The position numbers and the translations under genes are program-made. A stretch of DNA of 63,721 nt from Paenibacillus agaridevorans (GTDB lineage Bacteria; Bacillota; Bacilli; Paenibacillales; Paenibacillaceae). Numbering within the stretch: position 1 is the first letter of the stretch; each line of letters begins with the position of its first letter. This document shows, in pieces, positions 24,929 to 34,271 of the stretch. The notes under the pieces are model-generated. The model was not told the origin of the DNA. It was given only the letters and a program-made list of their open reading frames with translations, and ran no database searches. The stretch is taken from contig NZ_BDQX01000430.1 of NCBI RefSeq assembly GCF_003112455.1, positions 1 through 63,721 of the forward strand, read 5' to 3'.

Positions 24929-27900
24929 TTACGGGGCGTTCGAAATCCTCATTTCATCGACTACCATAGATGTTCCCGCTCCGCCGATTTCAAACAGGAT
25001 GATATCAAATTTTTTCTCTGAGCTCCACCCTGTAAGGGCTGGGATGTTGTATCTAAAAGTTCCAGTCTCCAGTGTATCCGCTTGAATGACTTTGTCACCG
25101 GTTCCGTCATTGACTTTTAAGGCCCATTTAGCGCCATTGGTCAGAGTCGGAACTTGAACAATTAAAATAGGGTATCGATTTAAATCGTATTCCACCGCTC
25201 TGATCATATTTCCGTTAGGACCACTTACGGCAGAAAGGGTTGTAAGACCGTTTGAAGAGCTTGCAATGGCATTATTACGGATCGGCCAATCCGAGACATT
25301 GCTGAAATCCTCCAGTGTGTAGGCAGGGCTCGATAGTAGATCGACTTTAAAACTCGACCCTGTTGGACCTACGACATATAACAAAATATCAAAGGTTTGT
25401 TTGCCGCCCCAACCCGTAATAGCCCTAAGGTCATAGGTAAAGGTTCCGGTTTGAGAGGTGTCTGTCTGCACGTTGATATCCCCAGAACCTTTGTTCACTT
25501 TTAATGCCCATTGGGTCCCAGTCGAAGCCTGGGGTACGGTAATCTGCAAGAACGGCGAATCCGTTAGATTGACAGTTACGTTTTTCCTTACAGAACCATA
25601 AGGACCGACAGCAGCGGATACTGTAGCTACCCCCGAAGTTGTAGAGATGGATGCATTAAATGGATTCGTCCAGTCCGATACATTATTAAAATCCTCCAGT
25701 ACTGTTGCAGGGATCACATGGATCGTATCGGCCTTTACCCAACCATTAACAGCAAACAACTTGACTTTAAATGTCTTCGTACCGGACCACCCCGTGATCG
25801 CCTTCAAGTCATACGTGAACTCTCCGACCTGGGATGTGGAAGTTTGCAAGTCAATATCGACTCCGCCATCATTAACTTTTAACGCCCAACTGCCTTGCAC
25901 TTTATCCACCTTGATCGTCATTTGAGAGAATGCGTCTACATCATAGGTAACTTGCTTGGCCCCATATCCGTAGTTGAGATTGTTTGCGGAATAGTTGAAT
26001 ATCGTACCCGCTCCATTGATCGCATACATGCCTGAATTTACACGTTCGGTCCAGTCTTCCACATTTTTGAAATCTTCCACAGTAGGCATAACATTCGGAA
26101 CATTTGGCATAGAGAAGGCGGATGAGTTAAAAGCAAAGTTCGTTGCTGACCCGGAATCAATGCGAACGCCGTTCAACAACCAGGTAAATTCAATAACCGC
26201 GCTTGCCATAAACAGACTCGGCCGAACGCCGCCGACGGTCGGATTATTCGAACTGCCAGGAAGAAGCATCTCCGCAAAATCCGGGGCGCGTATCGCATCG
26301 CGCAAATTGGCTTCGATAAATTCCTTCGCTTGCTTGTGACCGCTATAATTCAACAGACCATAAATGGTTAAAGATGCGTTTGGATATTTCATTGCGCCAA
26401 AGCCGCTCATTTGCCCGCTTGGATTATGAATGCTTATAAAATAATCTTTTAATTTGGACAAAGGATTGGATGACAAGCCATTAACCGCAAGCGCGCTAAT
26501 TTTAATATAGTCGCCCCCAAGGCTGACTGGACCCGATATCGTATCATAATATTGATAGATTTGCTGAGGCTCTGCGAAGAACCAAGCCTCCATATTTGCA
26601 ATCATCGATTGTTTTTTAGCTTGCCACATCGTGATGTCGGCTGTTATCCCTAGTTCGTTGGCTATTTTTATAGCAAAATCTACATCGAAAAGCCACGAGG
26701 CGACGAAATCCAAATCCCTGGACGTAGGCGGAGTATTGACCCCCTCCATAAACCAGTACGGGTGATCCTCGGCCCAATCGAGATGCCGTTTAAGATTAGG
26801 GTATACGGTCTGCAGTTTGTTCAAATCGTTAGTATTTTTATAAAGCATCCATGCTGTCTGAGCTTTTCGAGTCGGCAAAGATTCTCCTGCAAGCGCTCCG
26901 TTGGAATCGACCAGACTCATTAAGCCCAAATAGGCGTTCCATGCTTCTGCAGGCATAATGTAAGATAAAAACTGGTAACCGAACAGGCTCTCCCATTGCG
27001 CCGATCCCGGATTTCGCGGCTCGCCGAAATTCCATAATGAAGGCTTGCCCGTCATCATTTGCGGATAGGGGAAAGAGGCAGCATTTTCCGGTAGCGCTTT
27101 CATATAATTTTGCAAATAAAACGTCCAGGCCTTGTAATAGCTATCGCGATGCTGCTGAGCGGTTACCCCATAGGGGTTAACCGTGGAGAATCCCCAGACA
27201 GAAGGCAGCGGCGCTTTCCGGAGTTGCGTGTCCATATAGGCTTTGGCAGCCGTTAATCGATCGGTTACTTTAAGGGCAAACACATCTTTAGCACGAGAGA
27301 TGGCTACGGTACTGCCTTCGGATGAGGAGGCAACGCCTATGCTAACCGCCATCCTCCCGCCTGAATTAAAATGCTTTCTAAAGCTCCATGTAGATGCTCC
27401 AAGAACAGGGACCTCATTTAACGCTACCGGGGTTGTATCCGCAGTCAGGCCAACAAAATGAACGGCATAATAATAGTTGGCATCCGATACCAGCAGGACA
27501 CGGTTGGTGCTGTCCCATTGTGCGCCGCCCGAGCCGGTGATCGTCCCTCTTACCAGAACATCATTGGGGACGCCCGAATTATTTTGGAGATAACGGACAA
27601 ATGTGCCATTGTCATCCACAAAAAAATCGTAGCCGCTTAAGGATTGGTTGACCAAGCCGGAGTAAGTTGCATTAAAATCGATTTTGTAAGGATACCAAGT
27701 AGATTGAACGGTGCCGGCCGGGTTTCCGTTCGTTCCGGTAGCCACCAATCTTGTATTCACTACGGAAGGCCATTTGAAAGTGGATGATTTAAACCATCCG
27801 CCCAAATGAGCCGCTAATTCTCCATCCAATGCCCCCGGCGGCGTTGATGAGTCCCCCATGTTGGCGTTCAAAGATAGGCGGCTACCCGGATAACTAAGCC

Positions 27901-28084
27901 AGCGGGGTTGTTGAGCGCTGCTGTCCGCAATACTGTCGCTGTTAAAAGCAGCGTCTCCCGCCATCTCCACATTACCAATCAGTGCAGCATGAGCTTTCAT
28001 AGATCCAAAGGAACTTTCGAGCAATGTTACAAGAATCGCGAATACCAGGAAATACAGACCCGACTTTTTGGTTTTCCGCATCAT
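24929..28084 (-). CDS. Secreted six-hairpin glycosidase with three C-terminal beta modules
   Basis: The 1051-residue protein has a signal peptide (residues 1-33, cleavage after AHA). An N-terminal beta region follows (about 60-290), then an alpha/alpha six-hairpin domain (about 295-640) resembling the GH63/MGH1 type. Motifs are YYKAW, SAQWESLFG (E365 at the general-acid site), GESLPTRKAQTA and FAEML (E605 as candidate base). Three homologous modules of about 125 residues follow (668-790, 795-918, 923-1049), each of the pattern EDF..V.DW ... WALKVN ... TYDL.A.TGW. There is no SLH domain or lipobox, so it is released or only loosely bound. The start at 28084 has GGAGG eight bases upstream. It is homologous to the proteins at 28221-34241 and 36865-39219. 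Activity is untested. Confidence 0.8.
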   Translation of the reverse strand: MMRKTKKSGLYFLVFAILVTLLESSFGSMKAHAALIGNVEMAGDAAFNSDSIADSSAQQPRWLSYPGSRLSLNANMGDSSTPPGALDGELAAHLGGWFKSSTFKWPSVVNTRLVATGTNGNPAGTVQSTWYPYKIDFNATYSGLVNQSLSGYDFFVDDNGTFVRYLQNNSGVPNDVLVRGTITGSGGAQWDSTNRVLLVSDANYYYAVHFVGLTADTTPVALNEVPVLGASTWSFRKHFNSGGRMAVSIGVASSSEGSTVAISRAKDVFALKVTDRLTAAKAYMDTQLRKAPLPSVWGFSTVNPYGVTAQQHRDSYYKAWTFYLQNYMKALPENAASFPYPQMMTGKPSLWNFGEPRNPGSAQWESLFGYQFLSYIMPAEAWNAYLGLMSLVDSNGALAGESLPTRKAQTAWMLYKNTNDLNKLQTVYPNLKRHLDWAEDHPYWFMEGVNTPPTSRDLDFVASWLFDVDFAIKIANELGITADITMWQAKKQSMIANMEAWFFAEPQQIYQYYDTISGPVSLGGDYIKISALAVNGLSSNPLSKLKDYFISIHNPSGQMSGFGAMKYPNASLTIYGLLNYSGHKQAKEFIEANLRDAIRAPDFAEMLLPGSSNNPTVGGVRPSLFMASAVIEFTWLLNGVRIDSGSATNFAFNSSAFSMPNVPNVMPTVEDFKNVEDWTERVNSGMYAINGAGTIFNYSANNLNYGYGAKQVTYDVDAFSQMTIKVDKVQGSWALKVNDGGVDIDLQTSTSQVGEFTYDLKAITGWSGTKTFKVKLFAVNGWVKADTIHVIPATVLEDFNNVSDWTNPFNASISTTSGVATVSAAVGPYGSVRKNVTVNLTDSPFLQITVPQASTGTQWALKVNKGSGDINVQTDTSQTGTFTYDLRAITGWGGKQTFDILLYVVGPTGSSFKVDLLSSPAYTLEDFSNVSDWPIRNNAIASSSNGLTTLSAVSGPNGNMIRAVEYDLNRYPILIVQVPTLTNGAKWALKVNDGTGDKVIQADTLETGTFRYNIPALTGWSSEKKFDIILFEIGGAGTSMVVDEMRISNAP

Positions 28085-28141
28085 TTCATGCTCCTCCCTA
28101 TAGATTAAGATTTCATCCCGTTCAATCACCCTCGGCAGATG

Positions 28142-28207
28142 AAAAAACACAGTCAGCAGCGAGTCGCAAAACACACATCTCAGTAATTGCGACATCACCG
28201 CTGACTG
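28142..28207 (-). terminator. Terminator between the two large glycosidase genes
   Basis: A stem of about 20 bp (CAGTCAGC...TTGCGAC arms at 28150-28168 and 28188-28207, with small bulges) is followed on the minus strand by TGTTTTTT. It probably ends most transcripts after the SLH enzyme and lets only part continue into the secreted enzyme. Confidence 0.8.
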
Positions 28208-28220
28208 TTAAGTGTACCTG

Positions 28221-29650
28221 TTATACTTGTCCGTCAATGAAGCTTTGACTGACGATACGCAGTTGATTGATCGTAATGGAAGCGCCCGGCTCGCCGATGA
28301 CAAATATTTTAATGATGAACTCCTTCTCCCCGGTCCAGCCTAACATTGGTCCATAAGTAGTCAGCTTGTAGTTGAAAGTACCAGCTGATCCGTCCTCCGG
28401 CTTCAGGGCCTGATCAACTCCAATGTCCAAGTTTTCGATTTTTACCGTCCAGTTGTTCACTGCTGCTGAGGTACGAATCTGCAGAATCGGCGTTTCATCC
28501 ACATTCACTTTTACTTTAACTTTCGTGTAGAAATGTTGCCATGCCGGATTGGCCAAATCTGTTGTCGTTAATCGAATGCCATCCGCTCCGCCGTTTATCT
28601 GTTCGACTTTAATACCTCCTGGATTGAAGGAATATCCGTATTCCCACTGCTGCAAGTCTGTGAAGTCCGCTTGCCAGCCTAAACCTTCAGCCAGCACCGT
28701 CACCGGGAACGTCTTCGTCACCGAAGGAAACCCCGCCTTGGACAACGTCAACGTAACATTCGCTTCTCCCTCGGATATGCCACTTATCAACAATTCCCCG
28801 GCTTGTACGTTTGCCTGAACGATAGCGCTGTCGCTAGATACCGGAACAATCGTTACGTTTTCTGGAACAGCCGCAACCTGCACTCGCTTGCTCGCATCGA
28901 CCGAAACATACTGCGGCAATATATCGCCAACTAGAATTGCCGACGCGTTGTTGTCGAGATAGGTCTGGCTAACCATGCGCAGTTGATCGATCGTAATGGA
29001 AGCGCCCGACCCGCCGACAAGATAAATCTTGACGAAAAATTCCTGCTCCCCGGTCCAACTATTCATCTGTCCATACTGTTTCAGATTGTAGTTGAATATG
29101 CCTTCCGATCCGTCCTCCCCTTTCAAGGCCTGCTCATCTCCGAATTCGCTGGTCCCGATTTTTACCGTCCAATTTTTTGTTGCGTTGGAGGTCCGAATTT
29201 GCAGAATCGGCGTTTCATCCACGTTTACCTTTATTTTTGTGTAGAACGGTTGCCAGGTCGGATTCGCCTGATCGGTTATGGTTAGTTTAACGCCATCCGC
29301 TCCGCCATCTAATTGCACGACATCAAGGCCGCCCGGGTTCGAGGAATATCCGGAATTCCACCGCTGCAAGTCTGTAAAGTCCGCTTGCCAGCCTAAGCCT
29401 TTGGCGAATACCGTGACTGGAAATGTCTTCGTTGCGGACTGATAGCCCGTCTTCGACAACGTTAACGAAATCGTCGCATTGCCTTCGGATACACCTATGA
29501 TCGACAATTCCCCGTCTTGCACGTTTGCCTGAACGATAGCGCTGTCGCTAGATACCGGAACAACCGTTACGTTGTCCGGAACAGCAACAACCTGCACTCG
29601 CTTGCTCGCATCGACCGAAACATACTGAGGCGCAATATCGGCAACAGTGA
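28221..29650 (-). repeat. Tandem duplication of a 714-bp coding unit in the SLH glycosidase
   Basis: Two adjacent copies encode an Ig-like plus beta-module pair (residues about 1533-1765 and 1771-2003). Long stretches are identical at DNA level, for example around 28806-28915 and 29520-29629, offset by 714 bases (238 codons). The in-frame duplication looks recent. Confidence 0.8.
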
Positions 29651-32600
29651 CATCCGGAATGCTGACGTTCACATGAAAGGAGAGACTCCGATCCCCATAA
29701 AATTCTCTCTTTAATTGAATGGTTATCGTTGTCGTCCCTTCGCTTAGCGCTTGCAGCTTCAACTGATTCCCCACCATCTGAGCATTGGCGATCTCCGGAT
29801 GTTCCGAGGTCAATGCATAGCTGACAAGCCCCGGGGTTGTCCGTAGCGAAATCATTGTATCCGTATAAGCCTCTACTTCGTAGTCGGCAATGCTTTGCAT
29901 CGTGATCTCGGGCTTGCTCATCAGCTTCAACGTATCGAATATTACCCGTCCGCCGAACTGCGAAGCGTAGATCCGCAGCTTGAATGTCTGCTGACCCGTC
30001 CAGCCCGTCAATGCTTCCAAATCATAGAGGTAGTCGCCTGTTCCATAACTGCTCTCTCTTACAACCACTTCTTCATTGCTTTCGTTGATCAAGCTGACAC
30101 CCCAATGAGCGCTAGCCTCCGTAACAGCGAGCTTTAGCAGTTGGACCGTAACGGAATCGGCTTCAATTACCGTTTCGATATAATGGTCCTGCAGCACGTC
30201 AAGCTGAAGCTTTCCACCGGCTTCGTTCACGTTTAACTTCCCGTGATCCCAAGTCCATGCATTCAAACCTGCCTCTTCATGTTGCCATCCTGTGGCTGCG
30301 GAAACACCCACATCGAATGTACGTATTGTATCCGAATAGCCATTTCGACTGGAAACAACCGTAATAACTGCGTTTCCGGCAGAGAGGCCTGTCACAGTGA
30401 GTACGTTGTCAACCAACTCGACTGCTGCTGTCGTTTTTTTGCTGCTCGCAACATAATAGGATACCCCGTCTTGCAATTGGAGCTTCACTTGTTCGCCAAC
30501 TCCAATGATTTGATCCTTGAGCGGCGATTCCGTTATTGCCGGCAAATGAACGGGCTTATGATCAGGAGCATCCATAACGGCAGATGTCCCGCCCATCCAA
30601 GATCCCGACAAATTGATTTTCTTCTTGGAAGCGTCCAATTTGAAGTTAAGCTTTAATCCATCCAATAAAATATTGGATACTTCACCGTCGGCCTCAAACA
30701 AGTTCGTAAACATCGGTTTGCCCATATCCATACGATATCCGTTACGCTGAAGCACGTTATCAACGAGCATAGTAGCTCCAAAAGAGGATGGACGTACGCC
30801 TTGCGGATATGGCACTCCCGGCACCGAATATTGTTCGGCGAAGAAATGGGCTTTGGTCACATCCCTTATCATGGTTTCAATAATCATTTTTGCGTCTTCT
30901 ATTAAACCGTTGTCAATCAAGCCGTATGTCAAATAACCAACATCCGGATGCTTCGGGATAAACAACCCTGCAAATGGTGCTTCCGGGTTCATATTCGCTT
31001 TCAGCCGATTATATAAACTTTCACGTAAAGTCGGGTCTAAATCGGTAATATACATTCCCGTGGAGGTCCAAAGCGGGTTGCCCGGCGTGAATTCGCCATT
31101 TACCAAATTGTAATATTGGTAAGGCACTCCATCCTTCCAAAAGGTAGTCGTATATGTTTTGTATAACTCCTTATATCTATCTTCCCAGAAGTCGATCTTG
31201 TCGGTATACCCTAATATGCGAGAAATCTCGATTGCGAATTCGATATCCTTAAGTGCAGAGACGGCAAATTCCGCGTCAATGACATCCGGATTGTCGACGC
31301 CGGGCATAATCCAACGAAGATGATCGATCCTCCACAAGAGATACCGCTCTAAAGCGGGGTAAATCACTTCCAAAGAATCCGCGTCCTTGGATATATTATA
31401 AAGAATGAGCGCTGTTTGAGCCTTTCTGGAAGGCAAGCTTTCCCCTGCCATAAGTCCGTCGTCATCCACGAGGGACATCAGTCCCTTGAACGCATCCCAT
31501 GCCAGTTCGACGTCAATGTATGCATACTGTTGAATCGACAGCAAGCTTTCCCACGAAGCGGAATACGCCGCTTTTTGATCGCCGTGTCCCCAGAGCGAAG
31601 CCTTCCCTGTCACGATTTGCGGATAGTTAAAGCCGACTTCGGGAGCAGCGGCCAAAATGTTCGAAGCTGTAAACACCCAAGCTTTGTAATATTCCTGCTC
31701 AATCTGTGCGAATGTGACGCCTTGCGGATCTACATATTCCAGTTCGAATTTACCCGGTTTAGGTACTTTAGCGAGATATTGATTCCAATTATCCAATCGT
31801 TCCTTAAATTTACGATCACGATCGTTGTTCACAAAAGGAGTGCGAACGGATTCAATCATACTTACCTTGCTATCCGCTGGCGTTCCTATACTGAATGCTG
31901 CGGATAATCCGCCAGGCGGCAACGTATGAAGTTCAAAATCCATCAACCAGTAGCCTTTGCCATGAGGTTGCGATGAGCCGTTGTCAATCAGCATATCCGC
32001 ATAGCTCTCGAAATACCGAATACCGTTTGAAGGCTGCTGCCCGAAGGAAATCGCATACTGCTGATCCTGCAAGGTTGTACCCGTTGATACGTATAGGGTA
32101 GTTATACTTTCATTCCATTGAATATCCCCTTTGTATTGCCCAAACAAAGAGATGGAATTGCTAGTACCGTTTTGATTTGCTTTAATGGTCCGAACAACCG
32201 TGTTCTCGTCATAGAAGAAGTCTGACCCTTCCAATTGCAGACCGCTATTGTAGTCCGCCCCGAAGGTTAGCTCATGCGGCGCCCATGTTGTCGTATAGTC
32301 GCTCGCTTCCGCTAATGTCGATTGAATCTCGAAAATCTCCAACGTATCTATTTTGAGATAGCTGCCCTTGCCCACCTGGAATATGCGCAGCAATACATCC
32401 TTCTCGCCTGTCCAGTCCGGAACCATCTTGGCAATATCAATCGTTTCCGTTCCGTCAGCTGAGCTCTCCACGCGTAATACCCGTTCATCTCCACGGTCGC
32501 CTTTGCTCAAGTCGTAGATCTTAATGGCCCAGGCTCCCGTCGTTTCTGTATGAAGCTGCAGTAATGGTTTCTTATCTAAATCTATGGCTATCGATTCGCT

Positions 32601-34241
32601 TGTTAGAAACTGCCAGGGGTATGTCGCATCGTTTTTTACAGACAATTGCATATAATTCGGATCGAAGTCAACAATGGCATCCTCGGGATATTCAAACTCG
32701 CTAATTCTCCATTTGTCCGGATCGTTAAAGCTTGCCGACCATATGTTGTCCACAGTCTGATCCGTATTTGACTTATCGAAAATTCCCATTACTTTATCCA
32801 AGGTATACCCCTTGTAATTCGTTGGCCAAGGGCTAAGAAAGCCAATATTCAGGGGAAGGATTGGGCTATTGCTATAATGCACCTGTGTCGTCGGATCCGG
32901 CAGATGAAAATCGAAAGGATTGACAACAATCCTGCTCTGCGGCACACTCATCCAACGACGCTGTTGCGGACTATCCTCTTCTATTAACTGCTGACTTAGC
33001 ATTTGATCGGCTGGATTTGTTGGATTGGTGCTCCCCCCGCCAGGGGCAGTCGATCCCGGATGACTCGTCAAGTCTTGAGCCGTTACGTTCTTACCCGCAA
33101 TCTTCACGCTTATACCCGGAGCAATCATGATCTTGCCGGGTTGATTATCCATCACCACTCCGCCAGCTTGAATATCGGCACTCGTTATCCCATTGGCGCC
33201 TGTAATCGTTATTGGAGCTTGTGCGATGAGTTGCCCCAGCTTTGATTGCTTATCGAGATGAAGCTCGCTCCCTGTTCCCTTGTTGCCGATAACCATATCG
33301 TCCACCTTGGAGTTGTTTAAAACAATGTTTGCGGGTTTCACCACATCCAGGGAGTGAATGACACTGTTATCTGCAACGACTTTCATTTGCTCCTTGTTTA
33401 CGATAACCTTGCCTTTAATTTGAGAATTGGCAATAAATATGCCTTCAAGCCCACCACCGTTGATGATAATATTTCCTTCTACCTCGACCCCGTCCAGTGC
33501 GACGACACCGGCATCGACTCCAAGCGTAACATAGAGATTGCCTTTTATTTTCATGTTAGAAAGAACAACATGATTGCCATTAATGATGACGCTTTTTTGG
33601 TAATCTCCTGAGGCACCACCATCGCTAATGATTTCATCTACGACATTATCGAAGATTTGAAAGGCTTCCGCACGGGTTAAGCGACCCTTGGGGTCGAATT
33701 TATTTCCGCCCTTCCCCTTAATAAAGCCGTTCTCTTGCATGGCTTGTACCGCTTCACGACTCCAATCGGCAATAAGCGAAGCATCAGTAAACTTCTGAGA
33801 TGGAGATTTGTCGCTTGCTTGCAGCTGGAATACTCGGGAATAAATGACCGCGGCTTCCTCGCGGCTAATGTAATCCAGCGGCCTTGCGTGTCCGCTGTCA
33901 TCGCCCAATATTAGTCCGGCAGCATGCGCCTTCGAAAAGTCGGAAGCATACCAGGCATTGGGGGATACATCGGCAAATTCCTTATTGCTCGTTTCTTTCA
34001 AGTTCAATATGCGTACGATAAAGCTGGCTAATTCCGCTCTGGTCATTGGTTGATCAGGCTTATACTGCTGTTTGGAATCTCCTCGGATGATCCCCTTATC
34101 AATCCATTTTGTCATTGCCCGTTGTGCCCAATGATTTTCCAATTCCGATTTCTGCGCTGAGACCAAACCCGGATAGGAAAACAATAGACATGCGATAACA
34201 AGTAATGAAATAGGCCTGCTTAATCTCTTAAAGCTAAACAT
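28221..34241 (-). CDS. Giant SLH-anchored six-hairpin glycosidase (2006 residues)
   Basis: Layout: signal peptide (1-29, ends VSA); three SLH domains (about 32-80, 88-138, 148-203; motifs MTRAE, ISREE, LTRAE) that bind wall pyruvylated polymer. A beta-helix-like region of short repeats (about 214-390; e.g. NIIINGGGLEGIFI) and a Gly/Pro/Thr linker come next. The N-terminal beta part of the catalytic unit is about 425-800. The six-hairpin domain (about 810-1170) has YYKAW, SASWESLLS (E898), GESLPSRKAQTA and FFAEQY (E1136). Then come three pairs of an Ig-like domain and a beta module, the last two being near-duplicates. The start has GGGAGGGG five bases upstream. It is likely the surface enzyme that attacks the polymer first; substrate unknown. 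Confidence 0.82.
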   Translation of the reverse strand: MFSFKRLSRPISLLVIACLLFSYPGLVSAQKSELENHWAQRAMTKWIDKGIIRGDSKQQYKPDQPMTRAELASFIVRILNLKETSNKEFADVSPNAWYASDFSKAHAAGLILGDDSGHARPLDYISREEAAVIYSRVFQLQASDKSPSQKFTDASLIADWSREAVQAMQENGFIKGKGGNKFDPKGRLTRAEAFQIFDNVVDEIISDGGASGDYQKSVIINGNHVVLSNMKIKGNLYVTLGVDAGVVALDGVEVEGNIIINGGGLEGIFIANSQIKGKVIVNKEQMKVVADNSVIHSLDVVKPANIVLNNSKVDDMVIGNKGTGSELHLDKQSKLGQLIAQAPITITGANGITSADIQAGGVVMDNQPGKIMIAPGISVKIAGKNVTAQDLTSHPGSTAPGGGSTNPTNPADQMLSQQLIEEDSPQQRRWMSVPQSRIVVNPFDFHLPDPTTQVHYSNSPILPLNIGFLSPWPTNYKGYTLDKVMGIFDKSNTDQTVDNIWSASFNDPDKWRISEFEYPEDAIVDFDPNYMQLSVKNDATYPWQFLTSESIAIDLDKKPLLQLHTETTGAWAIKIYDLSKGDRGDERVLRVESSADGTETIDIAKMVPDWTGEKDVLLRIFQVGKGSYLKIDTLEIFEIQSTLAEASDYTTTWAPHELTFGADYNSGLQLEGSDFFYDENTVVRTIKANQNGTSNSISLFGQYKGDIQWNESITTLYVSTGTTLQDQQYAISFGQQPSNGIRYFESYADMLIDNGSSQPHGKGYWLMDFELHTLPPGGLSAAFSIGTPADSKVSMIESVRTPFVNNDRDRKFKERLDNWNQYLAKVPKPGKFELEYVDPQGVTFAQIEQEYYKAWVFTASNILAAAPEVGFNYPQIVTGKASLWGHGDQKAAYSASWESLLSIQQYAYIDVELAWDAFKGLMSLVDDDGLMAGESLPSRKAQTALILYNISKDADSLEVIYPALERYLLWRIDHLRWIMPGVDNPDVIDAEFAVSALKDIEFAIEISRILGYTDKIDFWEDRYKELYKTYTTTFWKDGVPYQYYNLVNGEFTPGNPLWTSTGMYITDLDPTLRESLYNRLKANMNPEAPFAGLFIPKHPDVGYLTYGLIDNGLIEDAKMIIETMIRDVTKAHFFAEQYSVPGVPYPQGVRPSSFGATMLVDNVLQRNGYRMDMGKPMFTNLFEADGEVSNILLDGLKLNFKLDASKKKINLSGSWMGGTSAVMDAPDHKPVHLPAITESPLKDQIIGVGEQVKLQLQDGVSYYVASSKKTTAAVELVDNVLTVTGLSAGNAVITVVSSRNGYSDTIRTFDVGVSAATGWQHEEAGLNAWTWDHGKLNVNEAGGKLQLDVLQDHYIETVIEADSVTVQLLKLAVTEASAHWGVSLINESNEEVVVRESSYGTGDYLYDLEALTGWTGQQTFKLRIYASQFGGRVIFDTLKLMSKPEITMQSIADYEVEAYTDTMISLRTTPGLVSYALTSEHPEIANAQMVGNQLKLQALSEGTTTITIQLKREFYGDRSLSFHVNVSIPDVTVADIAPQYVSVDASKRVQVVAVPDNVTVVPVSSDSAIVQANVQDGELSIIGVSEGNATISLTLSKTGYQSATKTFPVTVFAKGLGWQADFTDLQRWNSGYSSNPGGLDVVQLDGGADGVKLTITDQANPTWQPFYTKIKVNVDETPILQIRTSNATKNWTVKIGTSEFGDEQALKGEDGSEGIFNYNLKQYGQMNSWTGEQEFFVKIYLVGGSGASITIDQLRMVSQTYLDNNASAILVGDILPQYVSVDASKRVQVAAVPENVTIVPVSSDSAIVQANVQAGELLISGISEGEANVTLTLSKAGFPSVTKTFPVTVLAEGLGWQADFTDLQQWEYGYSFNPGGIKVEQINGGADGIRLTTTDLANPAWQHFYTKVKVKVNVDETPILQIRTSAAVNNWTVKIENLDIGVDQALKPEDGSAGTFNYKLTTYGPMLGWTGEKEFIIKIFVIGEPGASITINQLRIVSQSFIDGQV

Positions 34242-34271
34242 AGAATCCCCTCCCTTTCTTCAAATCGATGA

